Shown here one piece after another: positions 8,419 through 15,847 of a stretch of DNA of 64,000 bases. Source of the DNA: Actinomadura rudentiformis (lineage in GTDB: Bacteria > Actinomycetota > Actinomycetes > Streptosporangiales > Streptosporangiaceae). Numbering within the stretch: position 1 is the first letter of the stretch; the number at the start of each line of letters is the position of its first letter. The position numbers and the translations under genes are program-made. The stretch is taken from the NCBI RefSeq assembly GCF_008923185.1, contig NZ_WBMT01000022.1:1-64000 (forward strand). The letters run 5' to 3'. The notes under the pieces are model-generated. The model did not search any database. It was not told the DNA's origin and was given only the letters and a program-made list of their open reading frames with translations.

Positions 8419-9888
8419 CTAGGCGAGGAGCCGGGCCAGGTGGGGGAGAAGGTCGGCGGCCATGGCGATGTCGGCGTCCAGCGGGCGGTCCTCCATCCGC
8501 GGATCGAGGATTCCGGTGGCCAGGTCGTGGGCCGCCTTCAACGGCCCTCCCGAGGGGATCCTGCCCTGCATGCGCAAGGCACGGGTGGCGGCGACGAGTT
8601 CGCAGCCAAGCCCGATGCGGTACGCGGCGAGCGCGTCGGTCGTGGCGCGGGCCGACTGGGTGGAGAAACCCGCGTGCTCCTCCACGCCCCGCGACAGCAC
8701 GGCGCCGCCGAGGGCGGCCGGGGTCGCGTAGCGGCGGACGTCGGCCAGGGCCGAGTGCGCCACGTACTCCAGGACCATGATCCCGGAGGAGGCCTCGGTG
8801 GCCGCCTGGAAGGGCGGCAGGCCGGTGAAGGACGGCTCGGTGAGGGTGCCGAGGCGTGCCGTGGAGAGCGCCATGGTCTGGAAGAGCGCCGCGCGGGACG
8901 AGTCGAGCGCCAGGCCGACGTAGGCGGTGTGGAAGTTGCCGTTGTGCCAGACCGTGCGGCCCGCCCGGTCGATCAGGGGGTTCTCCGCCGCGGCGTTGAT
9001 CTCGCGGGTGATCACGTCCTCGGCGTACAGGGCGCTCTCCCGGGCCGGGCCGTGGACCTGGGGGAACGCGCGGTAGCCGTACGGGTCCTGGATCCGGGCG
9101 GGTTCGGCGTGGTCGAAGGCCAGCAGCATGCGCATCGTCGCGGCCACCTCGGCCTGGCCCGGATGCGGGCACGCCTCGTGCACGTACGGCGCGTACGGCT
9201 CCTCCGACCCGCGTACGGCGAACAGTGAGAGCGCCGCGACGACCGTCGAGGCGTCGAGCAGCATGCGCAGGTCGGTCGCCGCCAGCGCCGCCTCGCCCAG
9301 CGTGGCCGCGTTCGAGCTGATGAACGCCAGCGCGTCGGCCGACCGGAGCCGGAACCCCGGCCCGCGTTCCTGCCCGCCGTCCGGGCCGGACAGCCAGGAG
9401 CGCTCGCCGAGCAGGCACAGCGCGGTGGAGGCGAGCGCGGTGAGGTCGCCGGTGCCGATCGCCCCGTAGACGGGGACGGGCGGCAGCAGCCCGAGGTTGA
9501 GCACGTCCGCCAGCGGCTGGAGGACGCCGGGGTCCACGCCGGAGCCGCCGGCCGAGATCTGGTTGAGCCTGATGAGCACCATCGCCCGGACGATCTCGGG
9601 CGAGACCAGGGGGCCCGCGCCCGCGGCGTGGCTGCGGAGCAGGCGGAGGCCGTGCGCGTCGGCGTCCTCCCACTCGACGTCGACGACGCGGTTGGCGCCG
9701 ACGCCGGTGGTCCGGCCGTACACGGGGCGCGCCTCGGCCACCTCACCGGCGATCCGCCAGGCCTCCCGCGCGCGCTCGACGCCCTCGGTGGCCACGGCGA
9801 CCGTCACGTCGCCGCGCGCGACACGGGCCACCGTGGGGCAGGTCAGGGTGGTGCCGTCGATAACGATTCGGCTGTCGTCCACGGACAA
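8419..9888 (-). CDS. Histidine ammonia-lyase-like protein with altered MIO tripeptide
   Basis: 489 aa aromatic amino acid lyase superfamily protein, paralogous to HutH at 14247. Most active-site positions are kept: Tyr57 (RPVYGRTTGVG), His87 (LRSHAAGAG), Asn193 (ISSNAAT), Tyr269 and Arg272 (QDPYGYRAFPQVHG), Asn317 (NGNFH), and Glu402/Glu403 (VEEHAGF). The Ala/Cys-Ser-Gly that cyclises to the MIO electrophile is replaced by Gly145-Thr146-Gly147 (GAIGTGDL), so a normal MIO is unlikely. The protein may be a lyase for a substrate with a better leaving group, such as a trimethylammonium, or another activity. The TTG start at 9888 follows GGAAAG; GTG 9882 is an alternative. Divergent from an OpuC-type importer. 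Confidence 0.88.
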   Translation of the reverse strand: MSVDDSRIVIDGTTLTCPTVARVARGDVTVAVATEGVERAREAWRIAGEVAEARPVYGRTTGVGANRVVDVEWEDADAHGLRLLRSHAAGAGPLVSPEIVRAMVLIRLNQISAGGSGVDPGVLQPLADVLNLGLLPPVPVYGAIGTGDLTALASTALCLLGERSWLSGPDGGQERGPGFRLRSADALAFISSNAATLGEAALAATDLRMLLDASTVVAALSLFAVRGSEEPYAPYVHEACPHPGQAEVAATMRMLLAFDHAEPARIQDPYGYRAFPQVHGPARESALYAEDVITREINAAAENPLIDRAGRTVWHNGNFHTAYVGLALDSSRAALFQTMALSTARLGTLTEPSFTGLPPFQAATEASSGIMVLEYVAHSALADVRRYATPAALGGAVLSRGVEEHAGFSTQSARATTDALAAYRIGLGCELVAATRALRMQGRIPSGGPLKAAHDLATGILDPRMEDRPLDADIAMAADLLPHLARLLA

Positions 9889-10063
9889 ACGTTACTTTCC
9901 GTAGTAATCAGATCGATATGCTTTGGAAGCGATGTCCGGGCACGGACGGGGCATTGGGCCGAGGATAACGATTGACTACTGTGGGGTACGAGGCCGAACC
10001 CGATCTTCTTGCATCCCTGACCACGAGCGGAATGACGGCGTTGCACCGACGCCCGGCGAGGAC
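9889..10063. promoter_or_regulatory. Shared divergent promoter region of the HAL-like lyase and the OpuC-type importer
   Basis: 175 bases separate the two divergent transcription units. An interrupted dyad ttact-N6-agtaa (9892-9907) sits at the lyase ribosome-binding site. A possible -35 element, ttgact, lies near 9972 facing the importer. No regulator gene adjoins, so the controlling protein is unknown. Confidence 0.4.
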
Positions 10064-10927
10064 GTGAACCGTTTGATCACCTTTGAGGGCGTGACCAAGC
10101 GCTATCCGGACGGCACCGTCGCCGTCGACACCCTGGACCTGGAGATCCCCGCCGGGCGGATCACCGTGCTGGTCGGCCCGTCCGGCTGTGGCAAGACCAC
10201 CTCCCTCCGCATGATCAACCGGATGGTCGACGCCACCGAGGGCGTCGTCGCCGTGGACGGGAAGAACGTGCGCGAGATCGACCCGCCCACGCTCCGCCGC
10301 GGTATCGGCTACGTCATCCAGCAGGCCGGGCTCTTCCCGCACCGCACGATCGTCGACAACATTGCGACCGTGCCGTTCCTGCTCGGCTGGGACAAGAAGA
10401 AGGCCCGCGCCAGGTCGCACGAGCTGATGGAGCGCGTCGGGCTCGATCCCAAACTGGCCAAGCGCTATCCGGCCCAGCTGTCGGGCGGGCAGCAGCAACG
10501 CGTCGGCGTGGCCCGGGCCCTCGCGGCCGACCCGCCGATCATGCTGATGGACGAGCCGTTCAGCGCGGTCGACCCGATCGTGCGGGCCAGCCTCCAGGAC
10601 GAGTTCCTCCGGCTGCAGAACGATCTGGAGAAGACGATCGTCTTCGTCACCCACGACATCGACGAGGCGATCAAGCTCGGGCACAAGATCGCGGTCTTCC
10701 AGGTGGGCGGCAAGCTCGCGCAGTACGCCACCCCGGAGGAGATCCTGGACGCCCCGGCGGACGATTTCGTCAGGGACTTCCTCGGCGGCGAGCGCGGCAT
10801 CAAGCGGCTGCGTTTCTTCCAGGAACTGGACGCCGAGGAGGCCGCCGAGCAGGCTACGGAGCAGGCCGCTGAGCAGCGTGCCGCTGCCGACCGGCCCGAG
10901 GCGGGCTCGACGGCGGCGGAGCGGTGA
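10064..10927 (+). CDS. ABC importer ATPase, OpuCA/ProV type (quaternary amine uptake)
   Basis: 287 aa ATPase. Walker A GPSGCGKTTS, Q-loop VIQQAGLFPH, signature LSGGQQQR, Walker B IMLMDEPFSAVD and H-loop THDID are all intact. The N-terminus FEGVTKRYPDGT and the D-loop region are typical of OpuCA/OpuBA/EgtV-type ATPases for glycine betaine, choline and related quaternary amines. There is no CBS domain; the C-terminus is a short Glu/Ala-rich tail. GTG 10064 is used; TTG 10073 lies 11 bases beyond GGCGAGG and is equally possible. The stop overlaps the next start (GTGA). Confidence 0.9.
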   Translation: MNRLITFEGVTKRYPDGTVAVDTLDLEIPAGRITVLVGPSGCGKTTSLRMINRMVDATEGVVAVDGKNVREIDPPTLRRGIGYVIQQAGLFPHRTIVDNIATVPFLLGWDKKKARARSHELMERVGLDPKLAKRYPAQLSGGQQQRVGVARALAADPPIMLMDEPFSAVDPIVRASLQDEFLRLQNDLEKTIVFVTHDIDEAIKLGHKIAVFQVGGKLAQYATPEEILDAPADDFVRDFLGGERGIKRLRFFQELDAEEAAEQATEQAAEQRAAADRPEAGSTAAER

Positions 10928-11655
10928 GCCCGATGTACGCGGCCCTGGCGATCGGGGACGGCGAGCCGCTGATCCGGTGGGACTGGATCGCGCGCAACTG
11001 GGACGACGACATCCTCGAGTCGCTCAAGGAACACCTGATCCTGTCGTTCACGCCCATCCTGCTCGGCTTTCTCATCGCGCTCCCGCTGGGCATCGCGTGC
11101 GCCCGGTGGCGGCGGTTCTACCCGCCGGTGCTGGCGGTCACCAGCGTGCTGTACGCGCTGCCCGCGATCGCGCTCTTCGTGGTGCTGGTCGCGTTCACCG
11201 GGCTGACGTACACGACGGTGATCATCCCGCTGACCCTCTACACCCTGTCGGTGCTGGTGCCGAGCGTCGTGGACGGCCTCGGCTCGGTGCCCGACCACGT
11301 GCGCAAGTCCGCCACCGCCATGGGCTTCGGCGAGACGCGCCGGATGGTGCAGGTCGAGCTGCCGATCGCCGTGCCGGTCGTGATGGCCGGGCTGCGGGTG
11401 GCCACGGTCTCCAACATCAGCCTGGTCAGCGTCGGGGCGATGATCGGGATCGGCGGGCTGGGTGAGCTGTTCACCGACGGCCTGCGGCGCGACTTCCCGA
11501 CGCCGCTCGTCGTGGGGATCGTGCTCATCATCGCGCTGGCGTTCGTCTCCGACATGGTGCTCCTGCTGATCCAGCGCCTGCTCACCCCATGGGAACGCAC
11601 CCGCGGCGCGAGCAAACGGGAGAAGGAAGTGCTCGCGACAGGAGGTGCCGCGTGA
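10924..11655 (+). CDS. ABC importer permease, OpuCB type
   Basis: 243 aa inner-membrane permease of the binding-protein-dependent MetI fold with about six predicted membrane segments. The EAA-loop-like motif is VRKSATAMGFGETRRMVQVELPIA in approximate form. YALPAIALFVVLVAF and ISLVSVGAMIGIGGLGELFT match OpuCB/OpuCD proteins. GTG at 10924 overlaps the ATPase stop by four bases, and its own stop overlaps the second permease in the same way, so all are co-translated. Confidence 0.9.
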   Translation: MSPMYAALAIGDGEPLIRWDWIARNWDDDILESLKEHLILSFTPILLGFLIALPLGIACARWRRFYPPVLAVTSVLYALPAIALFVVLVAFTGLTYTTVIIPLTLYTLSVLVPSVVDGLGSVPDHVRKSATAMGFGETRRMVQVELPIAVPVVMAGLRVATVSNISLVSVGAMIGIGGLGELFTDGLRRDFPTPLVVGIVLIIALAFVSDMVLLLIQRLLTPWERTRGASKREKEVLATGGAA

Positions 11656-12350
11656 ACGCGATCCTCAACGCGCTGGAGTGGTTCGGCCGGTCCGAGCAGT
11701 GGAGCGGCGTCGACGGCATCCCGAACCGGCTGCTCGAACACCTCTGGTACTCGCTGCTCGCGTTCGCCCTCACCGTCCTGATCGCGCTGCCGCTCGGCCT
11801 GCTGCTGGGCCACGTGCGCCAGGGCCGGCTGGCGGCGGTCAGCGGCTTCGTGGTGACCTCCTCGGCCAACGCGGCGCGGGCCCTGCCCACGCTCGGCCTG
11901 CTCATCCTGGCGGTGATCCTCACCTCCGCGGGCGATCTGGTCCCCATCCTGATCCCGCTGGTCGTGCTGGCGGTCCCACCGGTCCTGGTGAACGCCTACG
12001 CGGGCGTCCAGCAGGTCGAACCCGGGCTGCGCGACGCGGCGGAGGGCATGGGCATGACCGCGCCGCAGGTCATCCTGCGGCTGGAGCTGCCGGTGGCGCT
12101 CCCGCTCGTCCTGCTGGGGCTGCGCACGGCCGCGATCCAGATCGTCTCCACCGCCACGCTGGCGGCGTACGTCGGCCTGGGCGGCTTCGGCCGCTACATC
12201 GTCGACGGCTACGCCCGCCAGGAGTACGACCGAATGGCCGGCGGCGCCATCCTGGTCGCCGTGCTCGCGGTGGTCATCCAGCTCGTCTTCACGGCGCTAC
12301 GCCGCTTCGTCGTCTCGCCGGGGACCCGGCTCCAGTACGCCGGGTCCTGA
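11652..12350 (+). CDS. ABC importer permease, OpuCD type
   Basis: 232 aa second permease of the importer, again MetI-fold with about six hydrophobic segments. It has NAARALPTLGLLILAV, PGLRDAAEGMGMTAPQV (EAA loop) and VSTATLAAYVGLGGFGRYI, standard for the OpuCB/OpuCD pair. GTG at 11652 inside GTGA couples it to the first permease. The binding-protein gene starts 50 bases downstream. Confidence 0.9.
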   Translation: MNAILNALEWFGRSEQWSGVDGIPNRLLEHLWYSLLAFALTVLIALPLGLLLGHVRQGRLAAVSGFVVTSSANAARALPTLGLLILAVILTSAGDLVPILIPLVVLAVPPVLVNAYAGVQQVEPGLRDAAEGMGMTAPQVILRLELPVALPLVLLGLRTAAIQIVSTATLAAYVGLGGFGRYIVDGYARQEYDRMAGGAILVAVLAVVIQLVFTALRRFVVSPGTRLQYAGS

Positions 12351-12399
12351 CCACGGCATCGAACGGGCTCTCCACAGGCCCTTGAGGAAGGAACGAGAT

Positions 12400-13314
12400 A
12401 TGTCCCGGTTCATTCGAGGCGCCGCGCTCGCGCTGGCCGCCACGCTGGCGCTCGCCGCGTGCGGCGGCGACGACGGCGGCGATCCGCTCAAGGGCGGCGA
12501 CAAGGGCGGTGCCGGGGGGACCATCACGGTCGGCTCCGCCGACTTCGCCGAGAGCGAGGTCATCATGGAGATCTACGCGCAGGCCATGGAGGCCAAGGGC
12601 ATCAAGGTCGAGCGCAAGCCCAAGATCGGTGCCCGTGAGGTCTACTACGGCCAGGTCGAGAGCGGCGCGATCCAGGTCTTCCCCGAGTACAACGGCGCGC
12701 TCCTGGCGCGGGTCGACAAGACCAGCACCGCCTCCACGACGCAGGAGGTGGACGCCGCGCTCAAGGCCAAGCTGCCGGCCGCGCTGGAGATCCTCCCCGC
12801 GTCCAAGGCGGAGGACAAGGACGCCCTCGTGGTGACCTCGGACACCGCGACCAAGAACAACCTCAAGACCATCGAGGACCTCAAGGCGGTCGCCAAGGAC
12901 ATGGTCGTCGGCGGCCCGCCGGAGTTCAAGACGCGCCAGCAGGGCATGGTCGGGCTGGAGAAGGTCTACGGCCTGAAGTTCAAGGAGTTCAAGTCCCTGG
13001 ACACCGGGCCGATCACCCTGTCCAACCTGACCAAGGGGCAGATCCAGGCCGCCAACCTCTTCACGACCAACCCGGCGATCGCCAAGGAGAAGCTGGTCGC
13101 GCTGGAGGACCCCAAGAACGTCTTCGGCGCCCAGAACGTCCTGCCGCTCGTCTACAAGTCCAAGGTGAACGAGACCGCCCGTGCCGCGCTCAACGCGGTC
13201 TCGGCCAAGCTCACCACCCAGGACCTCATCGACATGAACGGCAAGATGAAGACCGAGAAGGCCGACCCCGAGGACGTCGCCAAGGAGTGGCTCCAGAAGT
13301 CGGGCCTCGTCTGA
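12400..13314 (+). CDS. ABC importer substrate-binding lipoprotein, OpuCC/ProX type
   Basis: 304 aa. The signal peptide ends in LALAACGGDD (lipobox, lipidated Cys near residue 27). It is followed by a Gly/Lys linker and an OpuAC-type quaternary-amine-binding domain (TITVGSADFAESEVI, QVFPEYNGALL, GGPPEFKTRQQG, NVLPLVYKSKV). The ligand is not determined by sequence: glycine betaine, choline, carnitine and ergothioneine importers share this fold. ATG 12400 has GAGGAAGG 9 bases upstream. Followed by a strong hairpin terminator. Confidence 0.9.
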   Translation: MSRFIRGAALALAATLALAACGGDDGGDPLKGGDKGGAGGTITVGSADFAESEVIMEIYAQAMEAKGIKVERKPKIGAREVYYGQVESGAIQVFPEYNGALLARVDKTSTASTTQEVDAALKAKLPAALEILPASKAEDKDALVVTSDTATKNNLKTIEDLKAVAKDMVVGGPPEFKTRQQGMVGLEKVYGLKFKEFKSLDTGPITLSNLTKGQIQAANLFTTNPAIAKEKLVALEDPKNVFGAQNVLPLVYKSKVNETARAALNAVSAKLTTQDLIDMNGKMKTEKADPEDVAKEWLQKSGLV

Positions 13315-13332
13315 TCCTCGGTCTGATCCTGG
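13309..13332 (+). repeat. 12-bp tandem duplication spanning a stop codon
   Basis: Two adjacent 12-base units, gtctgatcctcg and gtctgatcctgg, cover the TGA of the binding-protein gene and repeat it in frame directly afterwards. This gives two in-frame stops 12 bases apart. Confidence 0.85.
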
Positions 13333-13350
13333 CAACACTCGCAGCGCCCT

Positions 13351-13384
13351 GAACGGCCGTGCTCCACCGGGAGCGCGGCCGTTC
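13351..13384. terminator. Intrinsic terminator hairpin, probably bidirectional
   Basis: A 15-bp stem with one G-T pair (gaacggccgtgctcc / ggagcgcggccgttc) and loop accg lies between the convergent importer and IclR genes and touches the IclR stop. A short T-rich stretch follows (atcttt). Likely ends transcription in both directions. Confidence 0.85.
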
Positions 13385-14147
13385 ATCTTTCGGGGATGTG
13401 ACCGCCGAGGCGGGTGGTGAGGTCGGCGGCGGCGGCGCGTACGTGGGTGGCGAGCTGGGGCCAGGTGTCCTGGGGGCGCTTCTCCCGGCGGAACGTGACC
13501 GTGATGGCCGCGGTGGGGTGACCGGTGTGGTCGAACGAGCAGGCGGCGATGCTCGCGAAGCCCTCGGTGACGTAGCCGTCCTCGATCGACCAGCCGCGCC
13601 GGGCTTCTTCGGCCAGTTCACGGCGAAGCTCCCGCAGGGATGAGGGTCCATGGCCCGTCCGGTCGACGAACGGGCCCGGGAAGATCGCGCGGACCTGGGC
13701 CGCCGGCAGGTGGGCCAGCATCGAGCGGCCGCTCGCCGTGAGCTGCGCGGGGATCCGGACCCCGACGTCCGTCACGAGGGTGGCGTGCCGCCGCGGTTGT
13801 TCCTTCAGCAGGTAGAGGGTCTCGGCGCCGTGCAGGACGCCGAGCTGGGCGATCTCCCCGACGCGGTCGACCAGCCGCCGCAGCAGGGGGCGTGCGAGGC
13901 GTTCGAGCGGGCCGTGCCGCAGGTAGGCCGAGCCGATCTCGAACGCGCCGACGCCCAGGCCCCAGCGGCGTTCCTCCGGCAGGTAGGCCACGAAGCCGTC
14001 CTCGGCCATGGCCGTGAGCAGGTGATACGTGCTCGACCGGGGCAGGTCGAGGGACCGCGCGATCGTCGAGGCGGGGAGAGGACCGGCGGAGCCGGCCAGC
14101 AGCCGCAGCACGGCGAGGGCACGGCGGGCGGCAGGAACCTGACCCAT
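13383..14147 (-). CDS. IclR-family regulator, probable hut regulator
   Basis: 254 aa. Winged HTH at about residues 5-60 (RALAVLRLLAGSAGPLPAS, SLDLPRSSTYHLLTAMAEDGF), then an IclR effector domain with GETLYLLKE-like and PAQLTASGRSMLAHLP motifs and a C-terminal SIAACSFDHTGHPTAAITV. It is divergent from hutH, with a dyad in the 99-base gap. Control of the histidine utilisation operon is the natural inference; urocanate or a similar aromatic acid could be the effector. Confidence 0.88.
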   Translation of the reverse strand: MGQVPAARRALAVLRLLAGSAGPLPASTIARSLDLPRSSTYHLLTAMAEDGFVAYLPEERRWGLGVGAFEIGSAYLRHGPLERLARPLLRRLVDRVGEIAQLGVLHGAETLYLLKEQPRRHATLVTDVGVRIPAQLTASGRSMLAHLPAAQVRAIFPGPFVDRTGHGPSSLRELRRELAEEARRGWSIEDGYVTEGFASIAACSFDHTGHPTAAITVTFRREKRPQDTWPQLATHVRAAAADLTTRLGGHIPER

Positions 14148-14174
14148 GCTCCCCTCCTTCCGTATTCAACCCAT

Positions 14175-14192
14175 TGTCTCGTATTTCAGACA
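14175..14192. promoter_or_regulatory. Candidate IclR operator upstream of hutH
   Basis: An inverted repeat tgtct-N8-agaca lies in the iclR-hutH divergent gap. The hexamer cgtatt occurs twice there (14161-14166 and inside the dyad spacer). Length and spacing suit an IclR-type dimer site. No other dyad of this quality is seen in the gap. Confidence 0.5.
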
Positions 14193-14246
14193 CAACGGCC
14201 GCCCGAGGTCTACGGCGGAGCCGCTCTGGGCGATCCAATGGTGGGT

Positions 14247-15803
14247 ATGAGTTTCGGCATGGTGGACACGAACATCGAGGTCGGACCGGAACCTCTGACC
14301 TTCGATCAGGTCGTCGCGGTGGCCCGCGACGGCGCAACGATCACGCTCACCGGTGAGGCGCTCAAGGGGATGGCGGCCACCCGGGCGCACATCGACGAGC
14401 TGTCCGCCCGGCCGACGCCCGTCTACGGCGTCTCCACCGGCTTCGGCGCGCTGGCGACCCGGCACATCGCCCCCGAGCTGCGCGCCAAGCTGCAGCTCAA
14501 CATCGTCCGCTCGCACGCGGCGGGATCGGGTCCGGAGGTCGAGCGCGAGGTCGTCCGGGCGATGATGTTGCTGCGCCTGCGCACGCTGGCGTCCGGCCGG
14601 ACCGGCGTGCAGCCGGTGACCGCGCAGACCCTCGCGGCGCTGCTGAACGCGGGCATCACGCCGGTCGTCCACGAGCACGGCAGCCTGGGCTGCTCCGGTG
14701 ACCTGGCGCCGCTCGCGCACGTCGCGCTGGCGCTGATCGGCGAGGGGTTCGTCCGGGACGCCGCGGGTGAGCTGAAGCCCACGGCCGACGCCCTGGCCGA
14801 GGCCGGGATCTCGCCGGTCGCGCTCGGCGAGAAGGAGGGGCTCGCGCTCCTCAACGGCACCGACGGCATGCTCGGCATGCTGGTGCTGGCGATCCGCGAC
14901 CTGCACCGGCTGCTCACCGCCGCCGACGTGGCGGCCGCGATGACCGTCGAGGCCCTGCTGGGCACCGACCGGGTCTTCGCCGCCGACCTGCAGGACCTGC
15001 GCCCCCACCCGGGCCAGGCCACCTCGGCCGCCAACCTGCGTGCTCTGCTCGACGACTCGGAGATCATGGAGTCGCACCGCGGCCCGGACTGCACCCGCGT
15101 CCAGGACGCGTACTCGCTGCGCTGCTCCCCCCAGGTCAACGGCGCCGCCCGCGACACCCTCGCGCACGCCGAGCTGGTCGCCTCCCGCGAGCTGGCCTCC
15201 GCCGTGGACAACCCGGTCGTGCTCCCCGACGGCCGCGTGGAGTCCAACGGCAACTTCCACGGCGCCCCCGTGGCGTACGTGCTGGACTTCCTGGCCATCC
15301 CGGCGGCCGACGTGGCGTCGATGTCCGAGCGCCGCACCGACCGCATGCTCGACAAGGCCCGCTCGTTCGGGCTGCCGCCGTTCCTGGCCGACGACCCGGG
15401 CGTAGACTCCGGCCACATGATCGCCCAGTACACGCAGGCCGCGATCGTCTCGGAGCTGAAGCGTTTGGCCGCTCCCGCCAGCGCGGACTCGATCCCCAGC
15501 TCGGCCATGCAGGAGGACCACGTCTCGATGGGCTGGAACGCGGCGCGCAAGCTGCGCAGGACCGTGGACGGGCTCGCCCAGGTCGTTGCCATCGAGATCC
15601 TCACCGCCGCCCGCGCCCTCGACCTGCGGACGCCGCTGCGGCCCGGCCCGGCCACCGGCGCGGTGGTCGCCAAGCTGCGCGAACGGGTCCCCGGCCCCGG
15701 CCCCGACCGTTACCTGGCGCCGGAGATCGCGGCCGCCACCGAACTCGTCCGGAACGGCGATCTTGTCGCCGCCGCCGAAAGCGTCATCGGCCCGCTCTCC
15801 TGA
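14247..15803 (+). CDS. hutH: Histidine ammonia-lyase HutH
   Basis: 518 aa from ATG 14247 (ATG 14259 and 14238 are alternatives; no strong Shine-Dalgarno decides). Converts histidine to urocanate and ammonia. All catalytic features are present: Tyr60 in PVYGVSTGFG, His90 in VRSHAAGSG, the MIO-forming Cys149-Ser150-Gly151 in GCSGDLAPLAH, LALLNGTDGML, QDAYSLRCSPQVNGA, ESNGNFHGAP and MQEDHVSMGWN. First gene of the hut operon; hutU follows after 44 bases. Confidence 0.96.
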   Translation: MSFGMVDTNIEVGPEPLTFDQVVAVARDGATITLTGEALKGMAATRAHIDELSARPTPVYGVSTGFGALATRHIAPELRAKLQLNIVRSHAAGSGPEVEREVVRAMMLLRLRTLASGRTGVQPVTAQTLAALLNAGITPVVHEHGSLGCSGDLAPLAHVALALIGEGFVRDAAGELKPTADALAEAGISPVALGEKEGLALLNGTDGMLGMLVLAIRDLHRLLTAADVAAAMTVEALLGTDRVFAADLQDLRPHPGQATSAANLRALLDDSEIMESHRGPDCTRVQDAYSLRCSPQVNGAARDTLAHAELVASRELASAVDNPVVLPDGRVESNGNFHGAPVAYVLDFLAIPAADVASMSERRTDRMLDKARSFGLPPFLADDPGVDSGHMIAQYTQAAIVSELKRLAAPASADSIPSSAMQEDHVSMGWNAARKLRRTVDGLAQVVAIEILTAARALDLRTPLRPGPATGAVVAKLRERVPGPGPDRYLAPEIAAATELVRNGDLVAAAESVIGPLS

Positions 15804-15847
15804 GTCGGCCTCTTCACCCTGAGCCTCCATCTGAGAAGGAGCACCCC

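Noticed and set aside
9923..10063. N-terminal extension of the OpuCA-type ATPase to a TTG at 9923
   Set aside because: The extra residues (Cys- and Arg-containing, no homology) would fill the divergent promoter; ABC ATPase homology starts at 10073.
13650..14246. Upstream extension of the hutH frame (717 codons in total)
   Set aside because: It runs antisense through the iclR gene and the divergent promoter. HutH homology begins after 14247.
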